Positions 51,571 to 60,930 of a stretch of 64,000 nt of DNA are shown here, one piece after another. How positions within the stretch are numbered: position 1 is the stretch's first letter; the number at the start of each line of letters is the position of its first letter. The stretch is from Streptomyces sp. BA2 (lineage in GTDB: Bacteria > Actinomycetota > Actinomycetes > Streptomycetales > Streptomycetaceae). The notes under the pieces are model-generated. The model saw only the letters and a program-made list of their open reading frames with translations, searched no databases and was not told the DNA's origin. The position numbers and the translations under genes were made by a program. The stretch covers positions 2,294,001 through 2,358,000 of the forward strand of contig NZ_WSRO01000002.1 in the NCBI RefSeq assembly GCF_009769735.1, in the 5' to 3' direction.

Positions 51571-52655
51571 TAACCGATCTCCGCGCCGAAGGCAGAAAGC
51601 GCCTCCGGAACCGGCTGGAAGAACGTCTCCCCGCCGGCGCTGCAGTCACCACTGCCGCCCGAGGTGAGGCCCAGCGCGGTGTCACCCGCGAAGAGCGCGC
51701 CACCGCTGTCACCGGGCTCGGCGCAGACATCGGTCTGGATGAGTCCGTTGACGACGTCGCCGTTGCCGTAGTTCACGGTGGCGTCGAGGCCGGTGACCGA
51801 GCCGTCGTGCAGCTTCGTGGTCGAGCCACTGCGCTGCACCTTCTGGCCGACGGTCGCGTCGCCCGCCTTGGTGATGGCCTGCGTCGAGCCGTTGTAGAGG
51901 TTCACCTCGCTCGGGTGCGCGGTGTCGCCGCTGTACTTGACGATGCCGTAGTCGTTGTCGGGGAAGCTGGAGCCCGCGTTCTCACCGATGGCCGGGCCGC
52001 CCTGCTCCTCCGACCAGCTGGTCACCGCCTCGGTGCAGTGCCCGGCGGTCAGGAAGTGCGGGGCACCGTCCTTGACCACGTTGAAGCCGAGCGAGCAGCG
52101 GCTGCCGCCGCCCCAGATGGCGTCGCCGCCGGCGATGAAGGGTTTGAACTCCCCCTTGCTGTGCTGGAGTTCGGCCTTGGAGCCGAGTCCCTTCACGACC
52201 GCGCCGAGCTTGTCGAGCTCGGCGCCCTTGACCGTGCGGTCCGCCGTGACGACGACCTTGTTGGTGGCCGGGTCGACCGCCCACGAGGTGCCGGGGATGG
52301 ATGCCTTGTCGCTGAGCGTCGAACGGGCGCTCTTCAGCTCCGCGAGGGAGTTCTCGACGATTCTCGCCTTGGCGCCCGCCGACTCGACGGCGTCGGCAGC
52401 GCTCTTGTCCAGGACGTTCACGACGAGGTTCTTGGCCTTGGCGTCGTAGTAGGTGCCTGCCGCGTCCAGGCCGAGGTCCTTGCCGAGGGACGAGGCGAGC
52501 TTTCCGGCCTTCGCGACCGAGAGGGTGTCCGGCGTGGGGGTCGGGGCACTCTCACTCGCGTTCGCAGTCTGGAAGGTGATTCCGGCGGCGATCAGTGCGG
52601 TGATGCCCGCACCTGCCACGGCGGCACGTCGCTTGGATATGCGTCGGTGCTTCAA
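51570..52655 (-). CDS. Streptogrisin-type S1E serine protease 1 (with propeptide)
   Basis: The 361-residue preproprotein starts at a TTG seven bases from AGGAGG. A signal precedes a propeptide (about residues 35-173) containing two alpha-lytic-type pro-repeats. The mature enzyme starts IAGGDAIWGGGSRCSLGF (about I174), with triad H206 (LTAGHC), D235 (DNDYGI) and S317 (GDSGG), and the conserved end GGETFFQPV. It is an extracellular chymotrypsin-like protease of the streptogrisin family. The prodomain is longer than in SGPA/SGPB, closer to SGPD-type. Confidence 0.93.
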   Translation of the reverse strand: MKHRRISKRRAAVAGAGITALIAAGITFQTANASESAPTPTPDTLSVAKAGKLASSLGKDLGLDAAGTYYDAKAKNLVVNVLDKSAADAVESAGAKARIVENSLAELKSARSTLSDKASIPGTSWAVDPATNKVVVTADRTVKGAELDKLGAVVKGLGSKAELQHSKGEFKPFIAGGDAIWGGGSRCSLGFNVVKDGAPHFLTAGHCTEAVTSWSEEQGGPAIGENAGSSFPDNDYGIVKYSGDTAHPSEVNLYNGSTQAITKAGDATVGQKVQRSGSTTKLHDGSVTGLDATVNYGNGDVVNGLIQTDVCAEPGDSGGALFAGDTALGLTSGGSGDCSAGGETFFQPVPEALSAFGAEIG

Positions 52656-52929
52656 CTCACGTCCTCCTGTGGGGGGTCGGCCCGTTCGGTGTGGGGACCT
52701 GGGGACCGGAAGGCGTACCGGCACGGAGTCGCACACGCTACGAAAGCCGCGTCCATGCCAAAGGTTGGGCCCACTATCCCGATACCGCCTGGTAGCACAC
52801 AAGGTCTACTTCAGGACGCGCACGCGACAATCACCGTGCGCCCCCCGCCTCTTCACCAGCGCCGGTCTCACCACGTCGGTTCCCGGTGCAAACACCGCGT
52901 GCGAGCGAGTGATCGGCAGCGGGTAAGGA

Positions 52930-53862
52930 CTAGTCCTGTCCGGTTCTCGACGCTCCTGGCGCCTCCCGCGCACCGGCTTCCGAATCCGGAGCACCGAAAT
53001 CCGGCAGCGCGACAGCGGGAGTCTCGGTCACGGCGGCGGGTGGATCGGCCGCCACGGCGGGAGACTCGGGCACAGCGGTGGGCGGCGGCTGCTGCTGCTG
53101 CGCCTGTGTGGCCCGCTCCAGGAACCGCAGCAGTTCCACGGGGAAGGGCAGCACGAGGGTCGAGTTCTTCTCGGCGGCGACCGCCACCACGGTCTGGAGC
53201 AGCCGCAGTTGGAGCGCGGCAGGCTCCTCCGCCATCTGGTGCGCGGCCTCGGCCAGCTTCTTGGACGCCTGCAGCTCGGCGTCCGCGTTGATCACGCGGG
53301 CCCGCCGCTCGCGGTCCGCCTCGGCCTGTCGCGCCATGGACCGTTTCATGGTCTCCGGGAGCGACACGTCCTTGATCTCGACCCGGTCGATCTGCACGCC
53401 CCACCCGACCGCGGGAGAGTCGATCATCAACTCCAGGCCTTGGTTGAGCTTCTCGCGGTTGGAGAGGAGATCGTCCAGGTCGCTCTTGCCGATGATCGAG
53501 CGCAGGGACGTCTGCGCCATCTGCGAGACCGCGAAGCGGTAGTCCTCCACCTGGACGACGGCCTCGGCGGCATCGATCACCCTGAAGTAGATGACCGCGT
53601 CCACGCGCACCGTGACGTTGTCCCGGGTGATGCCGTCCTGCGCGGGGACCGGCATCGTCACGATCTGCATGTTCACCTTACGGAGCCGGTCCACGAACGG
53701 CACGACCATCGTGAACCCGGGCCCGCGCACCGAGCTCTGCAGCCGCCCGAGCCGGAGCACCACACCCCGTTCGTACTGTTTGACGACACGCGCCGCCGCC
53801 ATGACATAGACCACTCCGGCAGACCCCACGGCTACTCCCGCCGCCACCAGCTCCTCGACCAT
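52930..53862 (-). CDS. SPFH/band-7 membrane protein (slipin-like)
   Basis: The protein is about 310 residues from the ATG at 53862. It has an N-terminal helix (VAAGVAVGSAGVVYVMAAARV), then the band-7 domain (QYERGVVLRLGRLQSSVRGPGFTMVVPFVDRLRKV, DVTVRVDAVIYFRVIDAAEAV-like text) and a coiled region (RQAEADRERRARVINADAELQA). The tail is rich in Pro, Ala and Gln (QAQQQQPPP). Slipins organise membrane microdomains and often accompany NfeD or proteases. No NfeD partner is adjacent; it lies between two secreted streptogrisins. Confidence 0.88.
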   Translation of the reverse strand: MVEELVAAGVAVGSAGVVYVMAAARVVKQYERGVVLRLGRLQSSVRGPGFTMVVPFVDRLRKVNMQIVTMPVPAQDGITRDNVTVRVDAVIYFRVIDAAEAVVQVEDYRFAVSQMAQTSLRSIIGKSDLDDLLSNREKLNQGLELMIDSPAVGWGVQIDRVEIKDVSLPETMKRSMARQAEADRERRARVINADAELQASKKLAEAAHQMAEEPAALQLRLLQTVVAVAAEKNSTLVLPFPVELLRFLERATQAQQQQPPPTAVPESPAVAADPPAAVTETPAVALPDFGAPDSEAGAREAPGASRTGQD

Positions 53863-54014
53863 GCCGGCCCCCCAGGGTCCGAATTGGGCGTGTTGGGCGT
53901 GCACTTCGAAGGTAACGCCGCAGGGCGCACAAAGGGAGACGGGAGACAGGAGAGAGAGCCTCCGCCCGGACTTCTTCCGGACGAGGGCTCTCCTGCTGCT
54001 GGCTGCAGACTGGC

Positions 54015-54044
54015 CGTACGTGGATCAGTCGTACGTGGATCAGT
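54015..54044. repeat. Tandem 15-base duplication across the protease 2 stop
   Basis: CGTACGTGGATCAGT is repeated exactly (54015-54029 and 54030-54044). The second copy contains the stop and last codon of the streptogrisin B-like gene. Because the unit is 15 bases, it creates a second in-frame stop five codons later. Confidence 0.9.
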
Positions 54045-54939
54045 AGACGCTCACGCCGTACCGGCTCAGCGCCTCGGTGACCGGCTGGAAGAAGGTCGTG
54101 CCACCCGAGGAGCAGTTGCCGCTGCCGCCCGAGGTGAGACCGAGTGCCTTGGTCCCCGCGTAGAGCGGGCCGCCGCTGTCTCCGGGTTCGGCGCAGACCG
54201 TGGTCTTGATCATGCCGTAGACGATGTCGCCGCCGCCGTAGTTGACGGTCGCGTTCAGGCCGGTGACCCTGCCGCTGTGGGTACCGGTGGTCGAGCCGCG
54301 CCGGGTGACGGCCTGGTTCATGGTGGCGTTGCCCGCGCTGGTGATGTCCTGGCTGCCGACCGTGCCCGACTTGGTGATCGAGCCGTTGGTGTACCTGACG
54401 ATGCCGTAGTCGTTGGTCGGGAAGCTGGAGCCGTGCGTGGACCCGAGGACCGTGGTCTTCGCGGAGTTGGCCCACCAGGTGCCCGCACCGTCGGTGCAGT
54501 GCCCTGCGGTGAGGAAGTAGTAGGTGCTGCCGCTGCGGACGTTGAAGCCGAGCGAGCAGCGCCAGCTGGACGCGTAGGTCGCGTCGCCGCCGGAGATCAG
54601 CTTGGTGAACTTGCCGGGAGTGCGTTCGACCTTGAGGGCGCCCGCGTTGCTGCCCGCCGCCTCCTTGATCTTGGCGATCTCGGCCTTGGAGACGGTGCTG
54701 TCGGCGGTGACGACCAGGCGGTTCGACGCCTTGTCGACGCTCCATGCGGTGCCTGCGACATCCGCGTCGAGCACCGCGTCGCTCGCCTTGGTGAGCTGCG
54801 CCGAGCTGAAGGTGGTGACGTCGTTGGCGTTCGCAGCAGGGACGGCGAGCGCGCCGACGGCCACGAGTCCGGTGGCCACGGCGAGCAGACGAGTACGTCT
54901 CGCTATGCCGCTGCGGGGGGTGGTGCGCTTGTTCCTCAC
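54040..54939 (-). CDS. sprB: Streptogrisin B-like serine protease
   Basis: The 299-residue preproprotein (the length I recall for SprB) starts at a GTG eight bases from GGAGG. A signal ([16 protein letters not shown]) and a propeptide of about 75 residues precede the mature start [18 protein letters not shown] (about I115). The triad is H147 (LTAGHC), D177 (TNDYGI) and S255 (GDSGG), and the end [10 protein letters not shown] is that of S. griseus protease B. It is a secreted broad-specificity protease. A tandem duplication spans its stop. Confidence 0.95.
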   Translation of the reverse strand: MRNKRTTPRSGIARRTRLLAVATGLVAVGALAVPAANANDVTTFSSAQLTKASDAVLDADVAGTAWSVDKASNRLVVTADSTVSKAEIAKIKEAAGSNAGALKVERTPGKFTKLISGGDATYASSWRCSLGFNVRSGSTYYFLTAGHCTDGAGTWWANSAKTTVLGSTHGSSFPTNDYGIVRYTNGSITKSGTVGSQDITSAGNATMNQAVTRRGSTTGTHSGRVTGLNATVNYGGGDIVYGMIKTTVCAEPGDSGGPLYAGTKALGLTSGGSGNCSSGGTTFFQPVTEALSRYGVSVY

Positions 54940-55133
54940 TTGTTGTTCCTCCCGAGGGGAAGTCAGTGGGCCCTTGTGGGTTGAGGGCCCGTGAGGCGCA
55001 GCCAATGAGCAAAGGGCAAGCCGGATTCCGGATACGCCGTGCTCCTGACAAGCGCTGCTCGGGAGTATTCGGGCCACGGACACCGCGCACAAGGGCGCCT
55101 TTCGGCCTTCATCAGCCGGATACACGGCAACCG

Positions 55134-55172
55134 GCCCCGACGGCTGTCGTACCTGTCGTACGCCGTCGGGGC
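55134..55172. terminator. Long inverted repeat downstream of the DUF1684 gene
   Basis: GCCCCGACGGC (55134-55144) and GCCGTCGGGGC (55162-55172) pair perfectly over 11 bases around a 17-base loop holding a TGTCGTAC direct repeat. It lies just past the DUF1684 stop codon (minus strand) and upstream of the protease gene. Confidence 0.65.
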
Positions 55173-55200
55173 TTGGGTCATCGGCTCTTTTTCTGACGTG

Positions 55201-56016
55201 TCAGCGACCGATGAGGTTCCGCTCTCCCGCGGCGATCTCGGCGTCAAGGGTGTTGCCCGGGGGCGGGAAGGGGCAGATGAAGTGGTCGGCGAAAGCGCAC
55301 GGCGGAAGAAGCGCGCGGTTGAAGTCCACCGTCGTGCGGCCATCGGCGTCCGGCGCGGCGGGCCGCAGGAACCGGAACCGGTAGCTGGACACCCCGCTGG
55401 TCGCGTCGGCGAACACCGCCCACAATGAGCCGTCGCCCTCCACCGACACCTGGAGCGTGTGGTCCTTTCCGGCCAGGGTGAAGGCCAGCTCACCGCCGAG
55501 GCCGAGGCCCCGCTCCACCCCGTCCGCGTTGCCGACCCGGACGGTGCGCACCCCGGTTCCGTCGCCGTCGGTGCTCTCGGCGGCGTACGGCGTGAAACGG
55601 CCCGGCACCGCCCAGCGCGCGTCGTACGCGGTGGCCTCGATGCCCTGGAAGGCTCGGCGCGTTGCGGACTCCGGGTCGAAGTCGCGTACCGCCCAGAGCC
55701 CTTCGCGCCGCAGCACGACCAGGCGGCGTTCGCCGTGCCCGACGCGGGCCGCGCCGACAGGACCGGGGTCGGCGGCGAGCCGGGCCTCGCCGCTGAACAG
55801 CTGCCCGTCGAGGGTGAGCCCGTCACCGGCCTCAGCGGTCAGGACGATCTCGTCGGCCGCCTCGGTCCAGCGCCCGGGGATGTCCGGAAGCGATCCGTCC
55901 GGGTAGTCCGCGAGCCAGTGCGTGCCGGTGAGGGAGAGCGGGCCGTAGGGCGCCGCCACCGTCTCGGTCCGCTGCTCGTGCCAGTGCTTCCAGTCGCGTA
56001 CTGCGTCCGTCGTCAT
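55201..56016 (-). CDS. DUF1684 domain protein
   Basis: The 271-residue cytoplasmic protein has the DUF1684 blocks WKHWHEQRTETVAAPYGPLSLTGTHWL at the start and, at the end, TTVDFNRALLPPCAFADHFICPFPPPGNTLDAEIAAGE. The family has a beta-rich fold of unknown function. The ATG at 56016 gives the usual start. It is separated from the decayed binding-protein gene on the same strand by about 60 bases. No catalytic residues can be assigned. Confidence 0.88.
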   Translation of the reverse strand: MTTDAVRDWKHWHEQRTETVAAPYGPLSLTGTHWLADYPDGSLPDIPGRWTEAADEIVLTAEAGDGLTLDGQLFSGEARLAADPGPVGAARVGHGERRLVVLRREGLWAVRDFDPESATRRAFQGIEATAYDARWAVPGRFTPYAAESTDGDGTGVRTVRVGNADGVERGLGLGGELAFTLAGKDHTLQVSVEGDGSLWAVFADATSGVSSYRFRFLRPAAPDADGRTTVDFNRALLPPCAFADHFICPFPPPGNTLDAEIAAGERNLIGR

Positions 56017-56075
56017 GTGACCAACCCTTCCATATGGACATAAGGCATCCCCTTACGACTCCCTGCTTACGGCCC

Positions 56076-56974
56076 CTACGGCTTCGGCAGGCCCTTGGGG
56101 TTGATCTGCGACTCCTTCACGGCCTCGCTCGTCAGATCCCAGCGCCCCAGGACCTCGGCGTAACTGCCGTCCTTGATCACGTGGTTGAGCGCCGCGGCGT
56201 ACGCGTCGACGAGGCCGCTGTCCTTCTTCGTGGTGGCGGCGATCTCGCCCTGGATGTCGGGGCCCCCGCCCGACAGCGTCCCGATGATCTTCGTCTGCCC
56301 CGATGACGCGACGTGATAGGCGGCCGACGGGTTCGGTCCGAGATACGCGTCGATGCGGCCCGACTGGAGGGCCAGGTAGTAGTCGGAGTCCTTCTGGAAG
56401 TACTTGATGGCGACCGGCTCGCGCCCGGCCTTCTCGTTCTGCTCGCTCCAGTCGACGAGGATCTTCTCCTGGTTGGTGCCGGAGGAGACCGCGATCGTCC
56501 TGCCCGCCACGTCCGCCGGCTTCTTCGCCGTCCAGTCGGCGTCCTTGCGCGCCTCGAAAGCGATGTTGTCGTGGCGGTAGGTCGCGAAGTCGTACTTCTC
56601 CTTGCGCTCATCGGTCACTGTGACGTTCGAGAAGACGCCATCGAACTTTCCGCTGTCCAGACCGACGAAGAGGTTCTCCCAGGAGACCTGTTCGAACTTC
56701 GGCCGCAGGCCGAGCCGAGGGGCGCGACCGAGTCGGCGCTGCCGCCGAGCCGCAGCGTGCCGCGCTCGCGCACCTCCTCGGGCACGAGTTTCGCTATCGC
56801 GTCGACCTTCTTCCCGCGTACGCGGTTCTGGTCGGGTCCGATGTTGATGCCGCCGACCTTCTTGGTGCCGGGCTCACCGCCGGTCGCGGCGTCGCTGTCC
56901 CCGCCGCAGGCGCTCAGCAAGGGCGCGAGAGCCAGGGCGGCGACAGAGACGGAGAGAGTGCGTCGGGAAAACAT
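56076..56974 (-). pseudogene. Decayed amino-acid ABC transporter binding protein (deletion plus frameshift)
   Basis: The first part (56974 to about 56715) encodes a lipoprotein signal (VAALALAPLLSACGG), then REEVRERGTLRLGG-like text. After SVAPL the frame breaks, and the rest continues in another frame as LGLRPKFEQVSWENLFVGLDSGKFDGVFSN, then TDERKEKYDFATYRHDNIAFEARK to the end. Compared with the intact paralogue at 59921, about 26-30 residues are missing at the junction. CTCGG occurs twice there, so a short-homology deletion is plausible. It lies 14 bases after the ATPase, in the position of a cognate binding protein. Confidence 0.85.
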
Positions 56975-56988
56975 GCGGGAGCTCCTAG

Positions 56989-57750
56989 CTAAAGAACCTT
57001 GGAAAGAAACGCGCGGGTGCGGTCGTGCCGCGGACGGTCCAGTACGTCGTCGGGGGCGCCCTGCTCGACGATGAGCCCCTCGTCCATGAAGACGACCGTG
57101 TCGGCGACCTCACGCGCGAAGCCGATCTCATGGGTGACGACGATCATCGTGGTGCCCTGGCGCGCCAAGTCCTTGATGACGTCGAGGACTTCACCGACCA
57201 GTTCGGGGTCGAGCGCGGACGTCGGCTCGTCGAAGAGCAGCAGCTTCGGTTCAAGGGCGAGCGCGCGGGCGATGGCCACGCGCTGCTGCTGTCCGCCCGA
57301 GAGCTGCTTGGGGTACGCGTCCGCCTTGTCGGCGAGACCGACCCGGGCGAGCAGGGTCCCGGCGTGGGCGACGGCTTCCTTGCGCGGCCGCTTCAGCGCC
57401 GAGACGGGGGCCTCGACGATGTTCTCCAGGACGGTCAGGTGCGGGAAGAGGTTGAAGTTCTGAAAGACGAAGCCGATCCGGGTGCGCTGTTTGAGTACGT
57501 CGCGTTCGCGCAGCTCGTACAGCTTGTCGCCGGAGCGCCGGTAGCCGACGAGCGCGCCGTCGACGCTGATCCAGCCCTTGTCCACCTTCTCCAGGTGGTT
57601 GATGGCGCGCAGGAGCGTGGACTTGCCGGAGCCGGAAGGGCCGAGGATGACGGTGACTTCCCCCTTCCGCACCTCAAGATCAAGGCCCCTCAGTACTTCC
57701 AGGGACCCGAAGGACTTGTGTACGGACCGGAGTTCGACCATCGCGCTCAT
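56989..57750 (-). CDS. Polar amino-acid ABC transporter ATPase (GlnQ/PAAT type)
   Basis: The 253-residue protein has Walker [22 protein letters not shown]-loop [16 protein letters not shown], signature [16 protein letters not shown], Walker [21 protein letters not shown] and H-loop [11 protein letters not shown], the standard set for PAAT-family importers. It starts at an ATG overlapping the permease stop. The inserted segment [20 protein letters not shown] is typical. With two permeases upstream it forms an amino-acid importer. Confidence 0.95.
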   Translation of the reverse strand: MSAMVELRSVHKSFGSLEVLRGLDLEVRKGEVTVILGPSGSGKSTLLRAINHLEKVDKGWISVDGALVGYRRSGDKLYELRERDVLKQRTRIGFVFQNFNLFPHLTVLENIVEAPVSALKRPRKEAVAHAGTLLARVGLADKADAYPKQLSGGQQQRVAIARALALEPKLLLFDEPTSALDPELVGEVLDVIKDLARQGTTMIVVTHEIGFAREVADTVVFMDEGLIVEQGAPDDVLDRPRHDRTRAFLSKVL

Positions 57751-58622
57751 CGCGATGCCCCCTTCGAGAAGTGACGTTCGACGTAGTGCTGGAGGATGGA
57801 GAGGGCGCTGGTCAGCAGGACGTACCAGGCGGTGGCGACCATCAGGAGCGGCACGACGCGGCCGTTGCGGCCGTAGATGACCTGCACCTGGTAGAAGAGC
57901 TCGCCGATCGCCATCACGGAGACGATCGAGGTGCCCTTGAAGAGGGAGATGATCTCGTTGGCGGCGTTGGGCAGGATCGAGCGCATCGCCTGCGGAAGGA
58001 CGATGCGGCGGATCTGCCGCAGCCGGGGGATGCCGAGCGCGGCCGCCGCCTCCAACTGCCTGCCGTCGACGGACAGTACGCCCGCGCGCACGATCTCGGC
58101 GGCGTACGCGGCCTGGTGCAGGGCGAGTCCGAGGACCGCCGCGCTCATCGCGCCGACGAGCCCCATCGTGTCGAAGGAGAAGAAGCCGGGCCCGAACGGG
58201 ATCCCGAACTGCAACTCCTTGTAGAGATAGGCGAGGTTGAACCAGAACAGCAGCTGCACGATCAGCGGGATCGACCGGAACGCCCAGATGTAGGCGAAGG
58301 CCACGGCCTTGAGGAAGGGGCTGGCAGAGAGCCGCATGAAGGCGATCACGATGCCGAGCGCGAAGCCGAGAGCCGTTCCGTAGAAGGTGAGCTGGAGGGT
58401 GACCCAGACCGCCTTGAGGATCACGTCCGCGGTGAAGAACTCGGCGAACACCTCCCATTCCCAGCCGGAGTTGGTGGCGAGGCCGTGCGCGAACTGGGCC
58501 ACGAGGACGGCGGTCGCGACAACGGCGGCCCAGCGCCAGGGGTGGCGCACGGGGACGACCTTCAGCGCGCCGAAGTCGTCCTTCGCGACGTCACTGGCCG
58601 GCTTCTGCTCCGTCACGCTCAT
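57747..58622 (-). CDS. Polar amino-acid ABC transporter permease 2
   Basis: The 291-residue protein has five or more helices and the PAAT/EAA loop [37 protein letters not shown]. Conserved motifs [17 protein letters not shown] and [20 protein letters not shown] are typical of His/Glu/Cys-family permeases. It starts at an ATG overlapping the upstream permease stop (ATGA). It pairs with the other permease and the ATPase as a heteromeric channel. Confidence 0.94.
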   Translation of the reverse strand: MSVTEQKPASDVAKDDFGALKVVPVRHPWRWAAVVATAVLVAQFAHGLATNSGWEWEVFAEFFTADVILKAVWVTLQLTFYGTALGFALGIVIAFMRLSASPFLKAVAFAYIWAFRSIPLIVQLLFWFNLAYLYKELQFGIPFGPGFFSFDTMGLVGAMSAAVLGLALHQAAYAAEIVRAGVLSVDGRQLEAAAALGIPRLRQIRRIVLPQAMRSILPNAANEIISLFKGTSIVSVMAIGELFYQVQVIYGRNGRVVPLLMVATAWYVLLTSALSILQHYVERHFSKGASR

Positions 58623-59476
58623 CGGGCGCGCTCCGAACCGCGCGCGTAGTGCCGCTCCACGTAGTACTGGCCGACGCTGAGGAGCGAGGTGATCACGACG
58701 TACCAGAGGGTGGCGACCAGGAGCAGCGGGATGACCTGGTAGGTGCGGTGGTAGACCAGCTGCACGGAGTACAGGAGATCCTGCACCGCGATCACGCTGA
58801 CGATCGACGTGCCCTTGAGCGTGCCGATCAGCATGTTCCCGGCGGGCGGCACGATGGAGCGCATCGCCTGCGGAAGGACGATCCGCCGCCATCTGCGCCA
58901 CCGGCTGAGCCCGAGCGCCTGCGCGGCCTCGATCTGCCCGCGGTCGACGGAGAGGATGCCGCCGCGCACCACCTCGGCGGCGTACGCGGCCTCGTGCAGG
59001 GTGAGCCCGATGACGGCGATGGTGACGGGCCCGAGGAGGTTCACCGTCTTCACGCCGAAGAGGTACGGATACAGCGCCCCGATGTTGAACCAGAACAGCA
59101 GCTGCACCAGGATCGGCATCGACCTGAAGAGCCACACATAGCCCCAACTGACCGCACGCAGCACGGGGTTGGACGAGAGTCGCCCCAGGGCGAGCACCGC
59201 GCCGAGCGCGAAGCCGAGCGCCATGACGACGGCGGTCAGCCAGAGCGTGAGCCACAGTCCGCGCAGCACGGACGCGGAGGTGAAGTAGTCGCCGACCACG
59301 GCCCACTGGAACGCGTCGTTGCGGACGACCGAGTTGAGGGCGAGCGCGAGGAGCACGAGGACCGCGGCGGCGGCCACCCACTGCCCGGCGCGGCGTTGCG
59401 GCACGATGCGCGGTACATCGGGTGGTGGGTCATGGGGAGGGGCGGTCGCGGCTTTGGCGAGCGTGTCGGAAGACAT
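58619..59476 (-). CDS. Polar amino-acid ABC transporter permease 1
   Basis: The 285-residue protein resembles permease 2 throughout: [46 protein letters not shown] and the EAA loop [34 protein letters not shown]. The ATG at 59476 has a weak GGAGC upstream. A TTGACA box at 59569-59574 (minus strand) lies about 93 bases upstream. It is the first gene of the permease-permease-ATPase-(decayed) binding protein operon and is divergent from the intact binding protein. Confidence 0.93.
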   Translation of the reverse strand: MSSDTLAKAATAPPHDPPPDVPRIVPQRRAGQWVAAAAVLVLLALALNSVVRNDAFQWAVVGDYFTSASVLRGLWLTLWLTAVVMALGFALGAVLALGRLSSNPVLRAVSWGYVWLFRSMPILVQLLFWFNIGALYPYLFGVKTVNLLGPVTIAVIGLTLHEAAYAAEVVRGGILSVDRGQIEAAQALGLSRWRRWRRIVLPQAMRSIVPPAGNMLIGTLKGTSIVSVIAVQDLLYSVQLVYHRTYQVIPLLLVATLWYVVITSLLSVGQYYVERHYARGSERAR

Positions 59477-59568
59477 GGCGAAGGCTCCGTGGATACGGGT
59501 GGTGCCTTCACACGGACCGAGCCCCTCAGCACGATCCGCCTTGAGAGTACGGGGCGCTTTCGGCCCGC

Positions 59569-59574
59569 TGTCAA
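59569..59574 (-). promoter_or_regulatory. -35-like element for the importer operon
   Basis: TTGACA reads on the minus strand, followed 19 bases later by TACTCT (59544-59549). The spacing is longer than the ideal 17, so the pair is only a candidate promoter. Confidence 0.35.
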
Positions 59575-59645
59575 GGCTGTCCAGGATATGAGCGTTACGT
59601 CTCACGGCAGTTGACGCGGAAACGGATGCCTGCTCCACTTGCCCC

Positions 59646-59729
59646 ATGCATCCGCAGCAGTGGCTGGTCACGCGCTCCCACATCGACTTCGGTCGAGTGT
59701 GGTCGGCGTCGTGTTCGACGACTCTCTGA
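59646..59729 (+). CDS. Leader peptide of the actinobacterial cysteine-attenuator type (27 aa)
   Basis: The frame ATG 59646 to TGA 59729 encodes a 27-residue peptide containing VTRSHIDFGRVWSASC. This fits the pattern R-x-H-[IV]-D-[LF]-x-R-[VI]-x-S-A-x-C of small peptides found before sulfur and cysteine genes in Streptomyces and mycobacteria, where stalling at the Cys codon controls the next gene. The intact binding-protein gene starts 192 bases downstream on the same strand. The pattern is recalled from the family; the link to sulfur control is inferred. Confidence 0.75.
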   Translation: MHPQQWLVTRSHIDFGRVWSASCSTTL

Positions 59730-59920
59730 GCCGACCCCCTGCGCGCTGAGCCTTTTCCGTTTCCCGGGGCTCTCCCGCCTTGCATCTCCCGTGCGCTCAC
59801 GCGCCGTTGACCTCGCCTTCACACGCGTACACCGCCGCCGCGCCGCTCTGCGCGACGGCGCCCCCTCCCCTCGTACGTCCGCTTCACCCTGCCCTGCTGC
59901 CCGATGGAGAACGTCACGCC

Positions 59921-60910
59921 ATGAGCAAGCCCGCGCATTCCCGCGCCCCGCATCCCCGCGCCCCGCATCCCCGTCGTATCCAGGCGGCCTTCGCCCTGAT
60001 CACCGCCGCCACACTCACGCTCACCGCCTGCGGTTCCGGCGGCACCGCAGACACCGCGGGTGGCGCGGCACCCGCTGGCAGGAGCGACAAGATCCCCACG
60101 CGGGACGTGGTCTCCCCGGTCAAGAAGAACGCGGCGGCCGCGAAGCTCCTGCCGGCGGACGTACGCGAGCGGGGCACCCTGAGTCTCGCGACCGCCGTCG
60201 GCGGAAGTCCGCCCGGCAACACGTATCTGGAGGACGGCAGGACAATCGTCGGCCAGGACGCCGACTTCGCGGAGGCCGTGGCCAAGGCGCTCGGCCTGAA
60301 GCTGCAGCGCGAGGCCGCGAGCTTCGAGGCGATCCTGCCCGCGCTGGACAGCGGGAAGTACGACCTGGGCACCGGCAACTTCGGCGTGACCGAGGAGCGG
60401 CGCAGGACCATCGACTTCGTCACGTACATCAACGACGGCCAGGGCTTCGCCGTCCGCGACGACAGCGAGCTGAAGAAGGTCACCGACTTCAGGCAGCTGT
60501 GCGGCCTGAACGTGGCGACCGGCGCCGGCACCACCTTCGAGGTCACGCTGGAGAACAACAAGCACGTGTGCGAGGACGCGGGCGAGAAGCCGTACAGCGT
60601 GAAGACGTACGCCGAGCAGGGCGCGATCTGGGGCTCGCTCCAGCTGGGCCGCAGCGATGTGGTGATGTCCACGATCAACGGCCTGCGCTACGCGGTCGCC
60701 CACCAGGAGGGCCTGAAGTTCCTCGGCGAGTACCACCGTCTCGACGTCGGCTTCGCCTTCAAGAAGGGCACGAGGCTGGCGCCGGCTTTCCGGGCGGCGG
60801 TGAACGGGCTGATCGAGGACGGAACGTACGACCGCATCCTGAAGAAGTGGGACACGCAGGGCTCAGCGATCGAGGAGTCCCAGATCTCACCTCCGGAGAT
60901 CAAGGACTGA
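59921..60910 (+). CDS. Amino-acid ABC transporter substrate-binding lipoprotein (intact paralogue)
   Basis: The 329-residue protein has an unusual basic, histidine-rich head with a 15-base tandem repeat (AHSRAPHPRAPHPRR), a lipobox LTLTACGS, then a periplasmic-type binding fold: RERGTLSLATAVGG, DADFAEAVAKALGLKLQREAASFEAILPALDSGKYDLG, ERRRTIDFVTYINDGQGFAVRDD, and the end SAIEESQISPPEIKD. It lies divergent from the importer operon and after the leader peptide, and probably serves those permeases now that the local copy is decayed. It ends 20 bases from the DUF5685 gene. Confidence 0.92.
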   Translation: MSKPAHSRAPHPRAPHPRRIQAAFALITAATLTLTACGSGGTADTAGGAAPAGRSDKIPTRDVVSPVKKNAAAAKLLPADVRERGTLSLATAVGGSPPGNTYLEDGRTIVGQDADFAEAVAKALGLKLQREAASFEAILPALDSGKYDLGTGNFGVTEERRRTIDFVTYINDGQGFAVRDDSELKKVTDFRQLCGLNVATGAGTTFEVTLENNKHVCEDAGEKPYSVKTYAEQGAIWGSLQLGRSDVVMSTINGLRYAVAHQEGLKFLGEYHRLDVGFAFKKGTRLAPAFRAAVNGLIEDGTYDRILKKWDTQGSAIEESQISPPEIKD

Positions 60911-60930
60911 CCCGCGCCCCAGTCCCGTGC

